Numbered from the stretch's first letter, positions 15,943 through 24,541 are shown. The stretch: 64,000 nucleotides of DNA from Azonexus sp. (GCA_017983615.1 JAGOBB010000007.1:1-64000), one strand, 5' to 3'. The notes: generated by a model not told the origin, from the sequence alone. Translations and numbers: made by a program.

Positions 15943-17268
15943 TCAGGCCAGGGCGGCGGCAGATTGCGAGGCGCCGGTCTGCCAGGGGGCCTGGATGCCC
16001 ATGCCGCGTGCGACGCGCAGCGCCGATTTCAGGCCATCCTCATGGAAGCCGTAGCTGCCCCAGGCGCCGGCCAGCCAGATGCCGCCAAAGCCCTGGATGT
16101 CGTTGCCCGGCGCGCGCAGGCGTTGCTGGGCGGCGATGGCCGGACCGTCGAAAATCGGGTGGGCGTAGTCGAATTCGGCCAGCACCTTGGCCGGGTCGGG
16201 TTCGCGGGCCGGGTTGAGGGTGACGACGACCGGCGTTTCAAAGGGCAGCGGCTGCAGCTTGTTGATCAGGTAGGAGACGCCGACCGGCTGTTCGCCGGGC
16301 TGACCGGCCGCAGCGAAGTAATTCCACGCCGACCACAACTTTCGGTCGCGCGGCAGCAGGGCCGGGTCAGTGTGCAGGATGGCACGGTTGGGCTGGTAGC
16401 GGATGGCCGACAGCACGTCGCGCTGAGCATCGCTCGCCGTGAAGCCGAGGATGGCCAGCGACTGGTCGCTGTGGCAGGCCATGACCACCTGATCGACATG
16501 CTCACTGCCGGCGGCGTGGGTGACGCGCAGGCCGCGTCCTTCGCGGGTGACTGCGCTGACCGGGCAGGCCAGCCGGCAATGCGAGCCGTTGGCCGCGATG
16601 TCGGCGGCCAGGCGGCGGACGTATTCCCGACCGCCGCCTTTGACCGTGCGCCACATGGGACGGTCGAAGACTTGCAGCAGGCCGTGGTTCTGGCAGAAGC
16701 GGATGAAGGTGGCGAGCGGCATGTCGAGCATCTGGCCGGTCGGGCATGACCAGATGGCGGCGGCCATCGGCAGCAGGTACCAGTCGGCGAAGGCGGCAGA
16801 GTAGCGGCCCTCGCTCAGGAAGTCGCGCAGGCTGCGCCGGTTGTCCGGGTGGGTGATCAGCCAGGCAGTGCTTTCACGGTTGAAGCGCAGGATGTCGGCG
16901 AGCATGCGCCAGAATTCGCGGCGAACCAGGTTGCGTTTCTGGCCGAAGATGGTCGCCAGATTGCTGCCGGCCCATTCGAGGCGCGGATTTTCCAGGCTGA
17001 CGGCGAAGGACATTTCAGTTTCGACGCTGTCGACGCCGAGGTGCTTGAAGAGCGCGATCAGGTTGGGGTAGGTCTTTTCGTTGAAGACGAGAAAGCCGGT
17101 ATCGACCGGGTGGGTCTGGCCGTCGAGTGGCACGTCGACGGTGTTGGTATGGCCGCCGAGGTAGGCGCCAGCCTCGAACAGGGTGACGTCATGGTGGCGG
17201 CTGAGCAGCCAGGCGCTGGCCAGGCCGGAGATGCCGGCGCCGACGACTGCGATGCGTTTTCTGGTCAT
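15943..17268 (-). CDS. FAD-dependent amine-oxidase-like oxidoreductase
   Basis: A 441-residue flavoprotein beginning with the dinucleotide motif VVGAGISGLASAW (residues 7-19) and carrying GGHTNTVDVPLDG and HPVDTGFLVFNEKTYPN, the pattern of the NAD(P)-binding group that accompanies DUF1365 and cfa. The closing motif is GIWLAGAWGSYGFHEDG near residue 405. Most likely a desaturase or saturase acting on modified fatty acyl chains, the UfaO-like role in furan fatty acid formation; this function is inferred from context. It is the second gene of the operon. Confidence 0.85.
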   Translation of the reverse strand: MTRKRIAVVGAGISGLASAWLLSRHHDVTLFEAGAYLGGHTNTVDVPLDGQTHPVDTGFLVFNEKTYPNLIALFKHLGVDSVETEMSFAVSLENPRLEWAGSNLATIFGQKRNLVRREFWRMLADILRFNRESTAWLITHPDNRRSLRDFLSEGRYSAAFADWYLLPMAAAIWSCPTGQMLDMPLATFIRFCQNHGLLQVFDRPMWRTVKGGGREYVRRLAADIAANGSHCRLACPVSAVTREGRGLRVTHAAGSEHVDQVVMACHSDQSLAILGFTASDAQRDVLSAIRYQPNRAILHTDPALLPRDRKLWSAWNYFAAAGQPGEQPVGVSYLINKLQPLPFETPVVVTLNPAREPDPAKVLAEFDYAHPIFDGPAIAAQQRLRAPGNDIQGFGGIWLAGAWGSYGFHEDGLKSALRVARGMGIQAPWQTGASQSAAALA

Positions 17269-17278
17269 GGCTGTCTCC

Positions 17279-17839
17279 TTATTGGGCCAGGAAGCGGTCG
17301 ATGGTCTTCAGCAGATCCTTGTCGTCCGGCCTGGTCAGACTGCCGTAGGCCACGACCTGGCTGGCGTCGCGGCTGATCAGGTACTTGTGGAAATTCCACT
17401 TCGGGCGACTGTCGGTGATCTCGGCCAGCTTGAGGTAGAAGGGATGGGCGTTCTTCCCCTTGACCACGGTCTTGCCGGCCATCGGGAATTCGACGCCATA
17501 GGTCAGACGGCAGAATTCGGCGATTTCCTTCTCGGTGCCGGGCTCCTGTTCGCCGAAGTCGTTGGACGGAAAACCAAGCACGACCAGCCCCTTGTCCTTG
17601 AGACGGGCGTAGAGCTTTTCCAGGCCGTCGTATTGCGAGGTGAAGCCGCAGTAGCTGGCGGTATTGACGACCAGGATGACCTTTCCAGCGTATTGGCAGA
17701 GCGGCATCGGCTTGCCGTCCTGCAGGCTGGTCAATTGATGATCGAGCAGCGGCGGGCAGGTCGCGGCGCCGGCCGGCAGGGCGGTCGCCGCAATGATGAC
17801 GGTGGCGAGTGCGAGGCAGCGGGTCAGTCGGATGATCAT
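17279..17839 (-). CDS. Exported glutathione-peroxidase-like thiol peroxidase
   Basis: A 186-residue protein. The start is ATG 17839 (MIIRLTR) behind AGGAG. Residues 1-23 are a Sec signal peptide ending at PAGAA. The peroxidatic cysteine sits in VNTASYCGFTSQYDGLE, and the second family motif is FPSNDFGEQEPG. The tryptophan-asparagine motif is KWNFHKYL. A periplasmic GPx-type enzyme would remove lipid peroxides. It is the first gene of the operon facing the B12-binding regulator, and a TTTGTC-N3-GACAAA palindrome lies 20 bp upstream of its start. Confidence 0.88.
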   Translation of the reverse strand: MIIRLTRCLALATVIIAATALPAGAATCPPLLDHQLTSLQDGKPMPLCQYAGKVILVVNTASYCGFTSQYDGLEKLYARLKDKGLVVLGFPSNDFGEQEPGTEKEIAEFCRLTYGVEFPMAGKTVVKGKNAHPFYLKLAEITDSRPKWNFHKYLISRDASQVVAYGSLTRPDDKDLLKTIDRFLAQ

Positions 17840-17858
17840 GTTGAAGCTCCTGTCTTGT

Positions 17859-17873
17859 TTTGTCCTGGACAAA
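17859..17873. promoter_or_regulatory. Putative LitR/CarH operator for the lipid operon
   Basis: Perfect palindrome TTTGTC-CTG-GACAAA, identical in its arms to the site at 17933-17947. It lies 20 bp before the peroxidase start codon on the minus strand. Confidence 0.65.
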
Positions 17874-17910
17874 ATGCGTCTTTGTTCGTAAGATAGACAT
17901 CAAAGAAGTG

Positions 17911-17947
17911 TTTGTCAATGGTTTGTCTAACATTTGTCCAGGACAAA
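17911..17947 (+). promoter_or_regulatory. Putative LitR/CarH operator: three 11-bp direct repeats overlapping the ribosome site
   Basis: TTTGTC occurs at 17911-17916, 17922-17927 and 17933-17938, spaced exactly 11 bp. GACAAA at 17942-17947 closes a palindrome with the last copy. The AGGA ribosome site (17940-17943) of the regulator gene lies inside the operator. Head-to-tail 11-bp repeats are how the tetrameric CarH regulator is known to bind. Confidence 0.75.
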
Positions 17948-17948
17948 T

Positions 17949-18854
17949 ATGAATACCACCCATTTCAATATCACCGCTGTCGAGCGCGATACCGGGCTGT
18001 CGAAGGATGTGTTGCGCATGTGGGAACGCCGCTACGGCTTTCCCGTGCCGGCGCGCGACGCCAACGGCGAGCGCTGCTATCCACTCGAGCAGCTTGAGCG
18101 GCTACGTCTGATCAAGCGTCTGATGGACGCCGGGCATCGTCCCGGCAAGCTGATTGCGACGCCTCCCGCCGAGCTGGCGATGCTGGCACCCCGTCGCAAG
18201 GACGTCGCACGGCCGGGCGATTTGACGGCGGCTGCTGAACTCGAAGATCTGTTGTCCCTGATCAAGCAGCACGATATCGCCGGCTACCAGCAGGCCATGC
18301 AACAGCGCCTGGCCCGCCAGGGATTGCAGGGTTTTGTCCAGGACACCGTGGCGCCGCTGACCAGTCAGGTCGGTGAATACTGGGAGCGTGGCCAGTTCGA
18401 GGTCTTTGAGGAACATCTGTTCACCGAGCTGACCAAGCGGCTGCTCCGGCAGGCTGTTGCCACCCTGCCGGCTGGTCCGCGGGCACCGCGCATCCTGTTG
18501 ACCAGCGTGCCGGACGAGCAGCACGTGCTGGGGCTGTTGATGGTCGAGGCCTTGTTCGCACTGGAGGGGGCGGAGTGCGTTCCGCTGGGCACGCAGATGC
18601 CGCTGCTCGAGATCAGCCGCGCGGCGGCAGCGCATGGCGCCGATATCGTCGCGCTCTCGTTTTCGGTGGCCTTCACGCAGCGGCAGATACCGGCGCTGCT
18701 CCAGCAGTTACGGGCGGCCTTGCCGGAAGGAGTGGCGCTCTGGGCGGGCGGCGCCGGTGTCCGCCGGGTGGCCGATGTGCCTGGCGTTAAGAGGCTGCTG
18801 ACGCTGGACGACGCCGCGGCCGCGCTGGCGGCCTGGCGGGACGGGCAGCGCTGA
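17949..18854 (+). CDS. litR: MerR-family B12-binding regulator (LitR/CarH type)
   Basis: A 301-residue protein. Residues 1-70 are a MerR winged helix (ERDTGLSKDVLRMWERRYGF). A four-helix bundle carries the light-sensing motif W-x9-E-H (WERGQFEVFEEH, near residues 144-155), and a Rossmann B12-binding domain carries E-x-H-x-x-G (EQHVLG, near 190). Those are the residues that hold adenosylcobalamin in CarH, so the protein is probably a dark repressor released by light. I start at ATG 17949, with an AGGA site 5 bases upstream; a TTG in frame at 17934 is unlikely. It is divergent from the lipid operon and autoregulation is expected. Confidence 0.93.
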   Translation: MNTTHFNITAVERDTGLSKDVLRMWERRYGFPVPARDANGERCYPLEQLERLRLIKRLMDAGHRPGKLIATPPAELAMLAPRRKDVARPGDLTAAAELEDLLSLIKQHDIAGYQQAMQQRLARQGLQGFVQDTVAPLTSQVGEYWERGQFEVFEEHLFTELTKRLLRQAVATLPAGPRAPRILLTSVPDEQHVLGLLMVEALFALEGAECVPLGTQMPLLEISRAAAAHGADIVALSFSVAFTQRQIPALLQQLRAALPEGVALWAGGAGVRRVADVPGVKRLLTLDDAAAALAAWRDGQR

Positions 18855-18877
18855 GGCGCTACCCGGCCGGATTGGTC

Positions 18878-18995
18878 AAATGCTATCCCCCAAGGGGACT
18901 GATGATGCTCCTGCCCAGCAAGACGGCCAGCACAGCTGGCTCGTCGCTGCGCATTCCTTCGGGGCGCAGTTGGCCCGAAATTTTGGCCAAAATCA
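18878..18995 (+). repeat. Split copy of the GCTACGGTCG element
   Basis: AAATGCTA at 18878-18885 is followed by 85 unrelated bases. Then GGCCCGAAATTTTGGCC and AAAATC at 18972-18994 restore the second half of the element, ending at the nosH stop codon. The intervening DNA starts with the palindrome TCCCC-CAA-GGGGA and contains no gene. This looks like one element interrupted by a small insertion that replaced its middle bases. Confidence 0.55.
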
Positions 18996-19979
18996 CATGA
19001 TTTTCGACAGGCCCTTGACCTCGAAGCTCAGCGAGCCGGTCGGGCAGGTGTCGACGCACAAGCCGCAGCGGGTACAGTCGGGGCCGATCGGTACTTCGGT
19101 CTCGACGGAGCGGCCTTTGATCACCGTGTCCAGCACGTGGGGTACCAGGCAGACCTTGCGGCAGTCGCCTTCGTGGAAGCAGCCGTCGAGCTTGTACTTG
19201 ATGCGCAGCGGCGAGACGATGCCGACGACGCCGTAGGTGAGGCCGATCGGGCAGGCGTAGCGGCACCAGGCGCGGCGCGAGAAAAAGACTTCGAAGAAGA
19301 GCAGGGCAAGCACCCAGAGCACGGCCAGTCCAGGGCCGTAGATCAGCGCACGGGAGAGAATGCCGGTCGGCGAAATGGCTTCGAACACGGTGTAGCCGGT
19401 GGCCACCGCGAGCAGCGCGAAGACAATCCAGAAAACGGTGCGCAGGCGGCGATCCATGGTCTGGTCGGTGACCAGTTTCTTCCTGGCCAGGAAGAGGTGC
19501 AGCTTTTCGGCCCACTCGGCCAGCAGGTGGTAGGGGCAGATCCAGGAGCAGAAGCTGCGCCCGCCAAGCAGCACCCAGAGCACCAGCACGGTGCCGGTGC
19601 CGATCAGCAGGTTGTTGATGATGTGCTTGTGGGCGAGCATGACCTGCAGCGCGGAATTGAGGTCGATCAGGTGGAAGCCGACGAAGCGCGAGGCGGTCAG
19701 CGCACCTTCGAGAATCTGGATGTCGAGGGCGAAGGACAGCACGAAAAGCAGGTTGGCAAAGATCAGCGTTGCCCAGCGGCGGTTGCGCCATTTGTTGCTG
19801 TGCTCGGCATGGGCGCGGGCATGCAGTTTCTCGGCGATCAGGTCGCGGTTGCCCTTCTTGTAGAAATGAATCTTCTGCGCGGCCGGGCTGATGTCCTCGG
19901 GCTTGGTCGGCTTGGTCGGTTCCCAGCCGAAGAGGACCTTGATCTGGTCGACGAAGCGGCGTTTGAGGAGTGTGCTCAT
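18993..19979 (-). CDS. nosH: NosH, NapH-like membrane ferredoxin
   Basis: A 328-residue protein with about five membrane helices. It carries the motifs CSWICPYHLL and CRYACPIGLTYG (each C-x3-C-P) and a C-terminal ferredoxin cluster CTRCGLCVDTCPTG. This is the NapH/NosR-C-terminal type quinol oxidase that, with NosG, passes electrons to the periplasmic ferredoxin or cytochrome side. Clade II nos operons use NosGH in place of NosR. Its ATG overlaps the nosG stop. Confidence 0.9.
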   Translation of the reverse strand: MSTLLKRRFVDQIKVLFGWEPTKPTKPEDISPAAQKIHFYKKGNRDLIAEKLHARAHAEHSNKWRNRRWATLIFANLLFVLSFALDIQILEGALTASRFVGFHLIDLNSALQVMLAHKHIINNLLIGTGTVLVLWVLLGGRSFCSWICPYHLLAEWAEKLHLFLARKKLVTDQTMDRRLRTVFWIVFALLAVATGYTVFEAISPTGILSRALIYGPGLAVLWVLALLFFEVFFSRRAWCRYACPIGLTYGVVGIVSPLRIKYKLDGCFHEGDCRKVCLVPHVLDTVIKGRSVETEVPIGPDCTRCGLCVDTCPTGSLSFEVKGLSKIM

Positions 19980-20836
19980 ACCTTCCAGACCTCCCGGGCT
20001 TCGATGGCGATGGCCGTCGGTTCGACCGGGCAGACCATTTCGCAGACGCCGCAGCCGACGCAGGGTTCATGGACGACCGGCGATTTGCGCTTGCTGCCGT
20101 CTGGGGCGAAGACGGTTTCGATGGAAATGGCGCCCTTGATCGGACACTCGCGGGCGCAAAGGTCGCATTCGGCAACGTCGTAGGGATGGTCGGCGACCTT
20201 GATCGGCTTCCAGCGGTCGACGTCCATGTAGCGCATCTTGCCGGTGAATCCGGGGCCGCGTGTCTGGCCCTTGAAGCCCTTGCCCTGGACGGCCAGGCAG
20301 GCTTCCGGGCGGACCAGGCGGGCGACGCCGATGCGCTCGTGCATGTTGAGCGTCGGTTCGGCGTCCTTTTCCTTGGCGAGCAGGATCGGCTTGGCGGCCA
20401 GCGCGGCGCCGGGGCGCACGGGCAGGAAGGCCGGCTTGTGGTAGGTCAGCGAGCCGGTCGGGCAGGCGAGGACGCACTGCACGGCATCGCAGGAAAAATC
20501 GCAGGCCTGCTCGCGGGCGTCGATGTAGGGGACGCCGACGCCCATGCCGTCGATCAGGTCGGCCAGCTTGATGGCCGAGACCGGGCAGACCTGGACGCAC
20601 TGGCCGCACTTGATGCAGCTGGACAGGAAATCCTTTTCGTCGAGCGCGCCGGGCGGGCGCAGGCGCTTCTTCTGGGCGTAGACCAGCGGCAGGAAGCCGG
20701 ACATCGCGGCGCCGAGCACGCCGCCGGTGAGCAGAATGGTGCGCAGAACGCGCCGCCGGTTGGTCTGCCGCTTGGCGATAGATACGGCTGGCTTGTTTTC
20801 GGCGACCGGCTTGCGGTCGTCATCCTGGTCGCTCAT
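19976..20836 (-). CDS. nosG: NosG, NapG-like ferredoxin
   Basis: A 286-residue protein. A basic N-terminus (RRRVLRTILL) and hydrophobic helix precede at least three to four 4Fe-4S motifs: CIKCGQCVQVCP, the atypical CDFSCDAVQCVLACPTG, CDLCARECP and CVGCGVCEMVCP. NapG/NosG works with the membrane ferredoxin NosH to pass quinol electrons to the periplasm. The gene overlaps nosD and nosH by four bases on each side. Confidence 0.9.
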   Translation of the reverse strand: MSDQDDDRKPVAENKPAVSIAKRQTNRRRVLRTILLTGGVLGAAMSGFLPLVYAQKKRLRPPGALDEKDFLSSCIKCGQCVQVCPVSAIKLADLIDGMGVGVPYIDAREQACDFSCDAVQCVLACPTGSLTYHKPAFLPVRPGAALAAKPILLAKEKDAEPTLNMHERIGVARLVRPEACLAVQGKGFKGQTRGPGFTGKMRYMDVDRWKPIKVADHPYDVAECDLCARECPIKGAISIETVFAPDGSKRKSPVVHEPCVGCGVCEMVCPVEPTAIAIEAREVWKV

Positions 20837-22191
20837 GATGCGGCGGTCCTTTCCGGTCTGGCGAAACGCGGCTTTTCGTCGCGCAGGATCAGGTCCGGCG
20901 TCGAGAAGGGGGCGAGGCGCTCAAGGAAATCGAGCAGTTCGAGGACGGGCGAACTGCGGAAGAAGCGGGCCATCGGCAGTTCGATCCAGATCTGGTCGGC
21001 GTAGGAATAGAGTTCGTGCTTCTGGTCGCCGACACCGTCGTTGTTGCGGTCGAAACCCTGATAGTCGTCCCAGAAATTGGCCGACCAGGAATTCTTGGTG
21101 GCGTTGTCGGCGCCGCCGCGGCTACCGTAGCTGACCTGGGTCAGGTTGCCTTCGAAGGTGTTGTCGCGCAGGTTGTTGCCGCCGGTTTCCGAGTTGAACA
21201 GGATGCCGATGCCGTTGTAGGCGAAACGGTTGCCCCTGAACTCGATGGTCGAGTCGGGCTGGAAGGGCGAGAGGTCGGAACCGACGCCGATGCCGCAGTA
21301 AATGATTTCGTTGTTCTCGACCAGCGTTCCCGACGACTCCTTGAAGCCGATGCCCATGCCGGTAGCACCGGTGGCATGCGAGATGACGTTGTTGCGCAGG
21401 ACGCCGCCCTCGGTGTACATGAAATAGACGCCGACCGCGTTGTCGTAGAAACGGTTGCCTTCGACGATGTTGTCGTTGGCGAACATGAAATGGATGGAAT
21501 AGCGGCTGCGCTTGCCGAGGTTGTTGCGGAAGGTGTTCTTGTGCGAATACCAGGCGACCATGTCGCGCGAATCGATGATCTCGTTGCCTTCGATCAGGTT
21601 GTTGTTGCTGTACCAGAGGCGCAGGCCATCGCCGCGCACGCCCAGCTCACGATCCTTGGAGCGGATCTTGTTGTTGCGGACGACGCTGTTGCTCGACTGC
21701 TTGAGGTCGATGCCGAACAGGCAGTTGTCGGCGATCACGCCTTCGATGACGTTGCGGTTGCCGCGCACGTCGAGGCAGGAATCGTCGGTGTCGTGCGAAT
21801 CGCCGGAACCGCTCAGGTGGATGCCGCGGATCGTCGAGTCGTCGGCGTTGAGCACCATCACCGTGCCGCGGTCGCCGGCATCGATGCTGACCTTGCCGTC
21901 GCCTTCGATGCTCAGTGGCTTGTTGATGACGACCGGCCCGGCGTAGTGGCCGGGGGGCGGCCGAAGTACGCTGCCCGGTTCGGCCTTGTCGACGAGTTCC
22001 TGGAAGGGTTTCAGGCCGTGCACGCGCTTGTCGCGCTCGTGCAGCATGAAGGTCGGCTTCGGCCGGTCGACATCGGCGCGGGCGCCCATGCCGGCAGGAA
22101 CTTCCGTCTGCGTTTCGGAAATGCCCTGGCTGATGACCAGCAGGAGCGACGTGGCCAGGCCGAAGCGGGCGAGGTGGTGCAGGCGGATCAC
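20833..22191 (-). CDS. nosD: NosD, periplasmic CuZ assembly protein
   Basis: A 452-residue protein with a signal peptide (LATSLLLVISQGISE). A long right-handed beta helix of repeated N-x-(I/V)-x-x-N units follows, for example RNNKIRSKDRELG, NNLIEGNEIID and LRNNVISHATG. NosD docks on NosFY and is needed to build the CuZ sulfide cluster of NosZ. It overlaps nosG and follows nosB. Confidence 0.93.
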   Translation of the reverse strand: MIRLHHLARFGLATSLLLVISQGISETQTEVPAGMGARADVDRPKPTFMLHERDKRVHGLKPFQELVDKAEPGSVLRPPPGHYAGPVVINKPLSIEGDGKVSIDAGDRGTVMVLNADDSTIRGIHLSGSGDSHDTDDSCLDVRGNRNVIEGVIADNCLFGIDLKQSSNSVVRNNKIRSKDRELGVRGDGLRLWYSNNNLIEGNEIIDSRDMVAWYSHKNTFRNNLGKRSRYSIHFMFANDNIVEGNRFYDNAVGVYFMYTEGGVLRNNVISHATGATGMGIGFKESSGTLVENNEIIYCGIGVGSDLSPFQPDSTIEFRGNRFAYNGIGILFNSETGGNNLRDNTFEGNLTQVSYGSRGGADNATKNSWSANFWDDYQGFDRNNDGVGDQKHELYSYADQIWIELPMARFFRSSPVLELLDFLERLAPFSTPDLILRDEKPRFARPERTAAS

Positions 22192-22195
22192 GGGC

Positions 22196-23170
22196 TTACT
22201 CGGCGCCGCTTTCGCGCAGCTGTTTGCGGCGGATCAGCAGGGCCAGCATCATGCAGACGAAGATGATCATCAGCAGGCCGTAGCCCCAGTACGGGTAGGA
22301 AAAGGTCGAGAACTGGGCGACCTTGCCTTCACCGAAGACGGTGGGCATGAAGGGCTTGACCGTGAAGGCGCCCCACGGATGCAGGTTGTGGCCGAAGAAC
22401 CACAGCCAGCCGGCGTAGGTGATCACGAAGAAGACCGGGAGCAGGGCCGGGACCAGCGCCAGCAGAAGCTGGAAAGGGCGGACCAGGGCAGTGCCGGCAA
22501 TGACCACGCCCATCACGGCAATCAAGCCAAAGATAACGATTTTCGAGACATTGAGCACATTGCCGCCCCAGTCCTTGATTCGCTCGGGGTCGCGGAAGAA
22601 GGTGCCGGATTCGGTCATGTAGTCCTGAACATGCTTTTCAAGATGGCCGAGCAGGAACTGGTCGGCGAGCATCCAGGCTGCAACGGCGGCAAATCCTACG
22701 GTCAGTGCCAAAATCCGGGCCTTTTTGCGGGGCAGCGCAAAGGCCACCATCATCACCGCAAAGAAACCGAAGAAGAACTTGGCCAGCGGCTTTTCGACCG
22801 GGGCGCCGGTTGCAATCGGGAACATGCCGACGTAGTGGTTGATGGTGTTCATCTCATGAACGCAGTCGAGACCTTCGGCACCCTTGTCGACATTCTTTGC
22901 AGCATCGGTAATCGGGTTGTAGCGTTCGTCGTCGTGGGCGAGATCCTTTTGAATGATCTCGTTGGCCATGCGGGTGCCCTTGCCGGCGACCTTGCAGCCG
23001 TTATAGACACCGTCGAAGTGAAAATGGATGCGGATGCCATCGGGGAAGGCGTCGGCTGGGTAGTTCGGGGCGGTGAGCGATACCCACCAGATCGGGGCGA
23101 AGTAGGCGGCAACCAGGCAGATCAGCGAGATCAGGGTCAGGCCACCGATGATTTTGTTTTGTTTTTCCAT
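22196..23170 (-). CDS. nosB: NosB, membrane protein of clade II nos operons
   Basis: A 324-residue protein. The start is ATG 23170 (MEKQNKIIGG); the longer frame from 23194 has no support. It has about six membrane helices, with a first periplasmic loop (PIWWVSLTAPNYPADAFPDG near residue 25) and repeated aromatic motifs (WLWFFGHNLHPWG). A membrane protein at this place is a hallmark of Sec-type NosZ operons (nosB in Wolinella); its role in electron supply or assembly is not proven. A degenerate copy of the dispersed element lies within it. Confidence 0.83.
   Translation of the reverse strand: MEKQNKIIGGLTLISLICLVAAYFAPIWWVSLTAPNYPADAFPDGIRIHFHFDGVYNGCKVAGKGTRMANEIIQKDLAHDDERYNPITDAAKNVDKGAEGLDCVHEMNTINHYVGMFPIATGAPVEKPLAKFFFGFFAVMMVAFALPRKKARILALTVGFAAVAAWMLADQFLLGHLEKHVQDYMTESGTFFRDPERIKDWGGNVLNVSKIVIFGLIAVMGVVIAGTALVRPFQLLLALVPALLPVFFVITYAGWLWFFGHNLHPWGAFTVKPFMPTVFGEGKVAQFSTFSYPYWGYGLLMIIFVCMMLALLIRRKQLRESGAE
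22691..22730 (+). repeat. Degenerate GCTACGGTCG element inside nosB
   Basis: AAATCCTACGGTC at 22691-22703 differs from the core at one base, then AGTGCC, AAAAT, CCGGGCC and TTTTTGCG. Spacing of the A/T tracts is kept. Confidence 0.45.
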
Positions 23171-23265
23171 GTTGCTGCTCTCTGTCTGAAACATCCGGTG
23201 CGGGACCGGGAGTGGTTGCCCGAAGCCGGTCCGGGCAACCAGTTTGCTGCTTGTTCGCTACGCGC

Positions 23266-24030
23266 TTACTTCTTCTTCGCTGCCTTCGGCTTGCACATGT
23301 TGCCCGGCATCTGCAGGCTGGCCTGGTAGGCGGAGATGGAAATCAGCTGGTCATCAGAGTATTTCTTGATGATCTTGACCATGTCCGGATTGGCGTTGCG
23401 GCGGTGACCGTTGCGAATTTCGGTCATCTGGCGCAGCAGATACTTGTAGTGCTGGCCAGCGATAACCGGGTAGAACTTTTCCTTGTTGCCTTCGCCGTTC
23501 TTGCCGTGGCACTCCAGGCATTCCTTCTCGTACAGCGCCTTGCCTTCGGCGATGCGCTTGTCGGTGTCGGCCGGGGCCTTCCAGTTCTTGTCGGTATTGT
23601 CGCCCGGCTTCGAGTCGTAATGACCGTGATCGGGCGGAATGCACAGGCTTTCGATGTAGGCGGCGACGTCGGCCAGTTCCTGGGCGTCGGTCAGCGTAGC
23701 TGCAAACGGGTACATCGTCGGGTTGTCGCGCAGACCGGCTCGGATGTCGGCCATCTGCTTGATCAGCACGGTCGTGTGCTGGCCGGCGAGCTGCGGGAAG
23801 GTGCCATCGGGGCGACCGGCGCCGGAGGGCAGGTGGCAGGCGCCGCAGGTTTCATAACCTTCTTCGCCGCGCTTCTTGTCACCCTTCTTGGTCAGTGCTT
23901 CAACCTTTTCGCCGGACTGGGCATTCCACTTGTAGTCCTTGCCTTCGATGCCTTCGGATTTCGGGGCCGGGGGGCCGGCAAAAGCGACGCCTGCAGAGAG
24001 CAGGGCAATCAGCAGAAATGATGCTTTCAT
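23266..24030 (-). CDS. Dihaem cytochrome c of the nos operon
   Basis: A 254-residue periplasmic protein with a signal peptide (MKASFLLIALLSAGVAFA). It has two haem sites, CGACH near residue 62 and CLECH near 173, each followed by a class I cytochrome c domain of the c4/c553 kind (FPQLAGQHTTVLIKQM and YPVIAGQHYKYLLRQM). Likely an electron carrier between NosGH or the bc1 complex and NosZ, in the position of NosC in Wolinella. The C-terminus is lysine-rich. Confidence 0.88.
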   Translation of the reverse strand: MKASFLLIALLSAGVAFAGPPAPKSEGIEGKDYKWNAQSGEKVEALTKKGDKKRGEEGYETCGACHLPSGAGRPDGTFPQLAGQHTTVLIKQMADIRAGLRDNPTMYPFAATLTDAQELADVAAYIESLCIPPDHGHYDSKPGDNTDKNWKAPADTDKRIAEGKALYEKECLECHGKNGEGNKEKFYPVIAGQHYKYLLRQMTEIRNGHRRNANPDMVKIIKKYSDDQLISISAYQASLQMPGNMCKPKAAKKK

Positions 24031-24142
24031 GTTTTGTGTCCTTTGTCTTTGGATGATTCGGAACGCTGAAGGCATTTTCGAACGGCCTATATCAGTATTC
24101 CTTGATGTGGGTCATAAGCCCGGCAAGCCGGGCTTTTCTGCC

Positions 24143-24451
24143 TTATTTCAGCTTCGAAACGTATTCGGAAATTGCCTTGATTTCCTCGTCGTTGACCAGG
24201 TGCATCACACCCTTCATGGCGGCGGTCTGGCCGTTGTTGCGGGCGCCACTCTTGATGTCCTTCATTTGTTGCTCAACGTACTTTGCATTCTGCCCAGCGA
24301 TTTTCGGATAGTCCGGCATCAGGGGTTTGTCGCCCTTGGGGCCGTGGCAGGCGTTACAGGTTTTCTCGGCATACAGCTTGGCACCGTCCGGGGCGGCGAT
24401 GACAGGGCTGGCAACAAGCGCGGCGGCGAGCAGAGACATTACAAATTTCAT
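24143..24451 (-). CDS. Monohaem cytochrome c (c553-like) of the nos operon
   Basis: A 102-residue cytochrome with a signal peptide ending AAAP and one haem site CNACH near residue 32. It has GPKGDKPLMPDYPKIAGQ and a methionine ligand in KGVMH. Small and soluble, it is the probable direct donor to the CuA site of NosZ. It lies 90 bp after nosZ, with a hairpin in between. Confidence 0.88.
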   Translation of the reverse strand: MKFVMSLLAAALVASPVIAAPDGAKLYAEKTCNACHGPKGDKPLMPDYPKIAGQNAKYVEQQMKDIKSGARNNGQTAAMKGVMHLVNDEEIKAISEYVSKLK

Positions 24452-24477
24452 GGTTATTCCCTCCTGAAATGAAACGA

Positions 24478-24498
24478 GGGGCAGATTGACTCTGCCCC
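24478..24498 (-). other. Stem-loop between nosZ and the cytochrome gene
   Basis: GGGGCAGA at 24478-24485 pairs with TCTGCCCC at 24491-24498 around a 5-base loop. No U-run follows on the minus strand, so it is more likely an mRNA-stabilising or partial-attenuation hairpin that keeps nosZ transcript levels above those of downstream genes. Confidence 0.55.
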
Positions 24499-24541
24499 CC
24501 GGAAATTGCCTTAAGTCAGATCAAGACTTTATGGCGACGTG

